From an uncultured Alistipes sp. (GTDB lineage Bacteria; Bacteroidota; Bacteroidia; Bacteroidales; Rikenellaceae): a DNA stretch of 6,621 bases. How positions within the stretch are numbered: the stretch's first letter is position 1; each line of letters opens with the position of its first letter. The DNA is taken from assembly GCA_900766655.1 (NCBI GenBank), contig CAAFWE010000271.1, forward strand, positions 1 through 6,621, in the 5' to 3' direction. The position numbers and the translations under genes are program-made. Under the pieces are notes generated by a model that saw nothing but the letters and a program-made list of their open reading frames with translations, was not told the DNA's origin and ran no database searches. Below, one piece after another: positions 5,775 through 6,621 of this stretch.

Positions 5775-6621
5775 TTAGACAATCTCCTCCCAGCCCTTCT
5801 TGATATTGTCGGCAATCTCGCTCTCGAAGATGCTCATTATCTGCTCTTGGCTGCTGCTGAAGGCCATATCGCGCTTGATAAGTTCCTTGCGCGTTGAGCT
5901 GTAGTCGGTGTGATAGAATACATAGGCAGGATAGTCGCCACTCGACTCCTTGTTGCTCTTCCAAACCAAGAACTTGTGGATCATAACCTTATCTTTGACC
6001 ACCTTCTTAAATACGCGACGCGCCATCAACTCACTCTTCTCTAGTACTGAGGTGCTAACCTCAGGCTCCTCGAATGGACATAGGTCGGTAAGCTGCGATA
6101 GGCGAATATCGCTCACCGAGGCGCTCTTATCAGCCCTCATTCGCTCAATAGCAAAGCCTAAAACCGATACTCCTGGAGTCATACCATCGAGCAGCCAACC
6201 CTCGGTCTCGTCAAAGCTAATAAGGGCATTTGTATTTATCTTGCCCTCGTTGGACGATGCCACAAGCTCGAGCACGCATATCTCGAACACAATCTCGGGG
6301 ATAACCATCTGATAGGCGATGCCACGCGAGTCGGATAGTACATACTGCGACTCTATGTGCTTCGTTGCAAGACGCTCGGCCAGCGTCATACGCTCCTCAT
6401 CGCTCATACCTCTCGATCCACAAGCGAATACCTGATATTTGCCATCATCGCGACGCACAGCAAACATAAGGTCACGAACACCACGATCCGAGCTTGTGTA
6501 GCCCACACATACAGCATCGATGATGTGGCGTGGCTTAACCTTGCTTATGATGCGTGTCTCGTTGTGCACAACAAGGCCCTCGGCACCCTCGCCCTCAACC
6601 CATTCGGCATATATCTGAGCA
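5775..6621 (-). CDS. ATP-dependent DNA-ligase-like protein, C-terminal part, with extra C-terminal domain
   Basis: This is the 3' portion of a gene whose frame stays open to the right edge; the GTG at 6567-6569 is an internal valine, not the start. Of 281 visible residues, 14-18 read EGLVV, which is ligase motif IV. Residues 27-29 give K-V-K of motif V in IISKVKPRHIIDAVCVGYT. The OB-fold follows to about 180, with EIVFEICVLELV (109-120). IERMRADKSASVSDIRLSQL (158-177) matches the motif VI region (R.R.DK...DIRL.Q). This places it in the ATP-dependent DNA ligase group of covalent nucleotidyltransferases; the adenylated-lysine KxDG motif lies outside the window, so activity cannot be confirmed. 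About 100 further residues (185-281) form an added domain of uncertain type, ending FSSSQEQIMSIFESEIADNI then KKGW. That ending loosely resembles the end of WGR domains. It heads the visible part of a minus-strand run with the ART and NADAR genes. An RNA-sealing role is also possible. Confidence 0.82.
   Translation of the reverse strand, partial: AQIYAEWVEGEGAEGLVVHNETRIISKVKPRHIIDAVCVGYTSSDRGVRDLMFAVRRDDGKYQVFACGSRGMSDEERMTLAERLATKHIESQYVLSDSRGIAYQMVIPEIVFEICVLELVASSNEGKINTNALISFDETEGWLLDGMTPGVSVLGFAIERMRADKSASVSDIRLSQLTDLCPFEEPEVSTSVLEKSELMARRVFKKVVKDKVMIHKFLVWKSNKESSGDYPAYVFYHTDYSSTRKELIKRDMAFSSSQEQIMSIFESEIADNIKKGWEEIV

Noticed and set aside
5775..6569. GTG at 6567-6569 as the start of a 264-residue hypothetical protein
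   Set aside because: The codons upstream complete the ligase motif IV EGLVV and the frame runs to the right edge, so the gene is a truncated ligase.

Overview
The window looks like a gut-type member of the Bacteroidota, probably order Bacteroidales. The reasons are two neighbouring secreted lipoprotein glycoside hydrolases with short lipobox signal peptides, A-rich leaders without Shine-Dalgarno sequences, and one upstream element that fits the TAnnTTTG -7 box of this phylum. Species cannot be fixed from the sequence.

Left part (1-757): the 3' end of a plus-strand membrane acyltransferase of the acyltransferase-3 (OafA-like) family enters from the left edge. It converges on a minus-strand gene, and the two ends are separated by a 17-bp perfect hairpin that can serve as a terminator on both strands.

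Middle part (758-4608): a minus-strand pair of exported lipoprotein glycosidases. The upstream gene is a clan GH-A (beta/alpha)8 enzyme whose family is not certain. The downstream gene is a GH20 beta-N-acetylhexosaminidase with a C-terminal F5/8-type-C-like sandwich. A candidate promoter precedes the first gene and none is visible between the two, so they probably form one small glycan-degradation operon acting on N-acetylhexosamine-containing glycans.

Right part (4609-6621): a tight three-gene minus-strand run. First comes the C-terminal part of an ATP-dependent DNA-ligase-like protein with an extra C-terminal domain. A 23-nt gap follows, then a 200-residue stand-alone ADP-ribosyltransferase (ART) of the type seen in phage and plasmid polyvalent proteins. 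After only 3 nt comes a NADAR (YbiA-like) protein, a family that includes hydrolases of ADP-ribosylated guanine. The ART-NADAR pair has the layout of a toxin-antitoxin or reversible nucleic-acid ADP-ribosylation module like DarT-NADAR, but the transferase is not DarT-like. The co-oriented ligase suggests a link to nucleic-acid breakage and repair. This cassette is the most interesting part of the window. In sampled lines its ART and NADAR genes are clearly more AT-rich (about 42% GC) than the glycosidase genes (about 62%), which is compatible with an acquired defence or conflict island.

No RNA genes, CRISPR arrays, insertion sequences or attachment sites were seen. No gene-free stretch exceeds about 140 bases.
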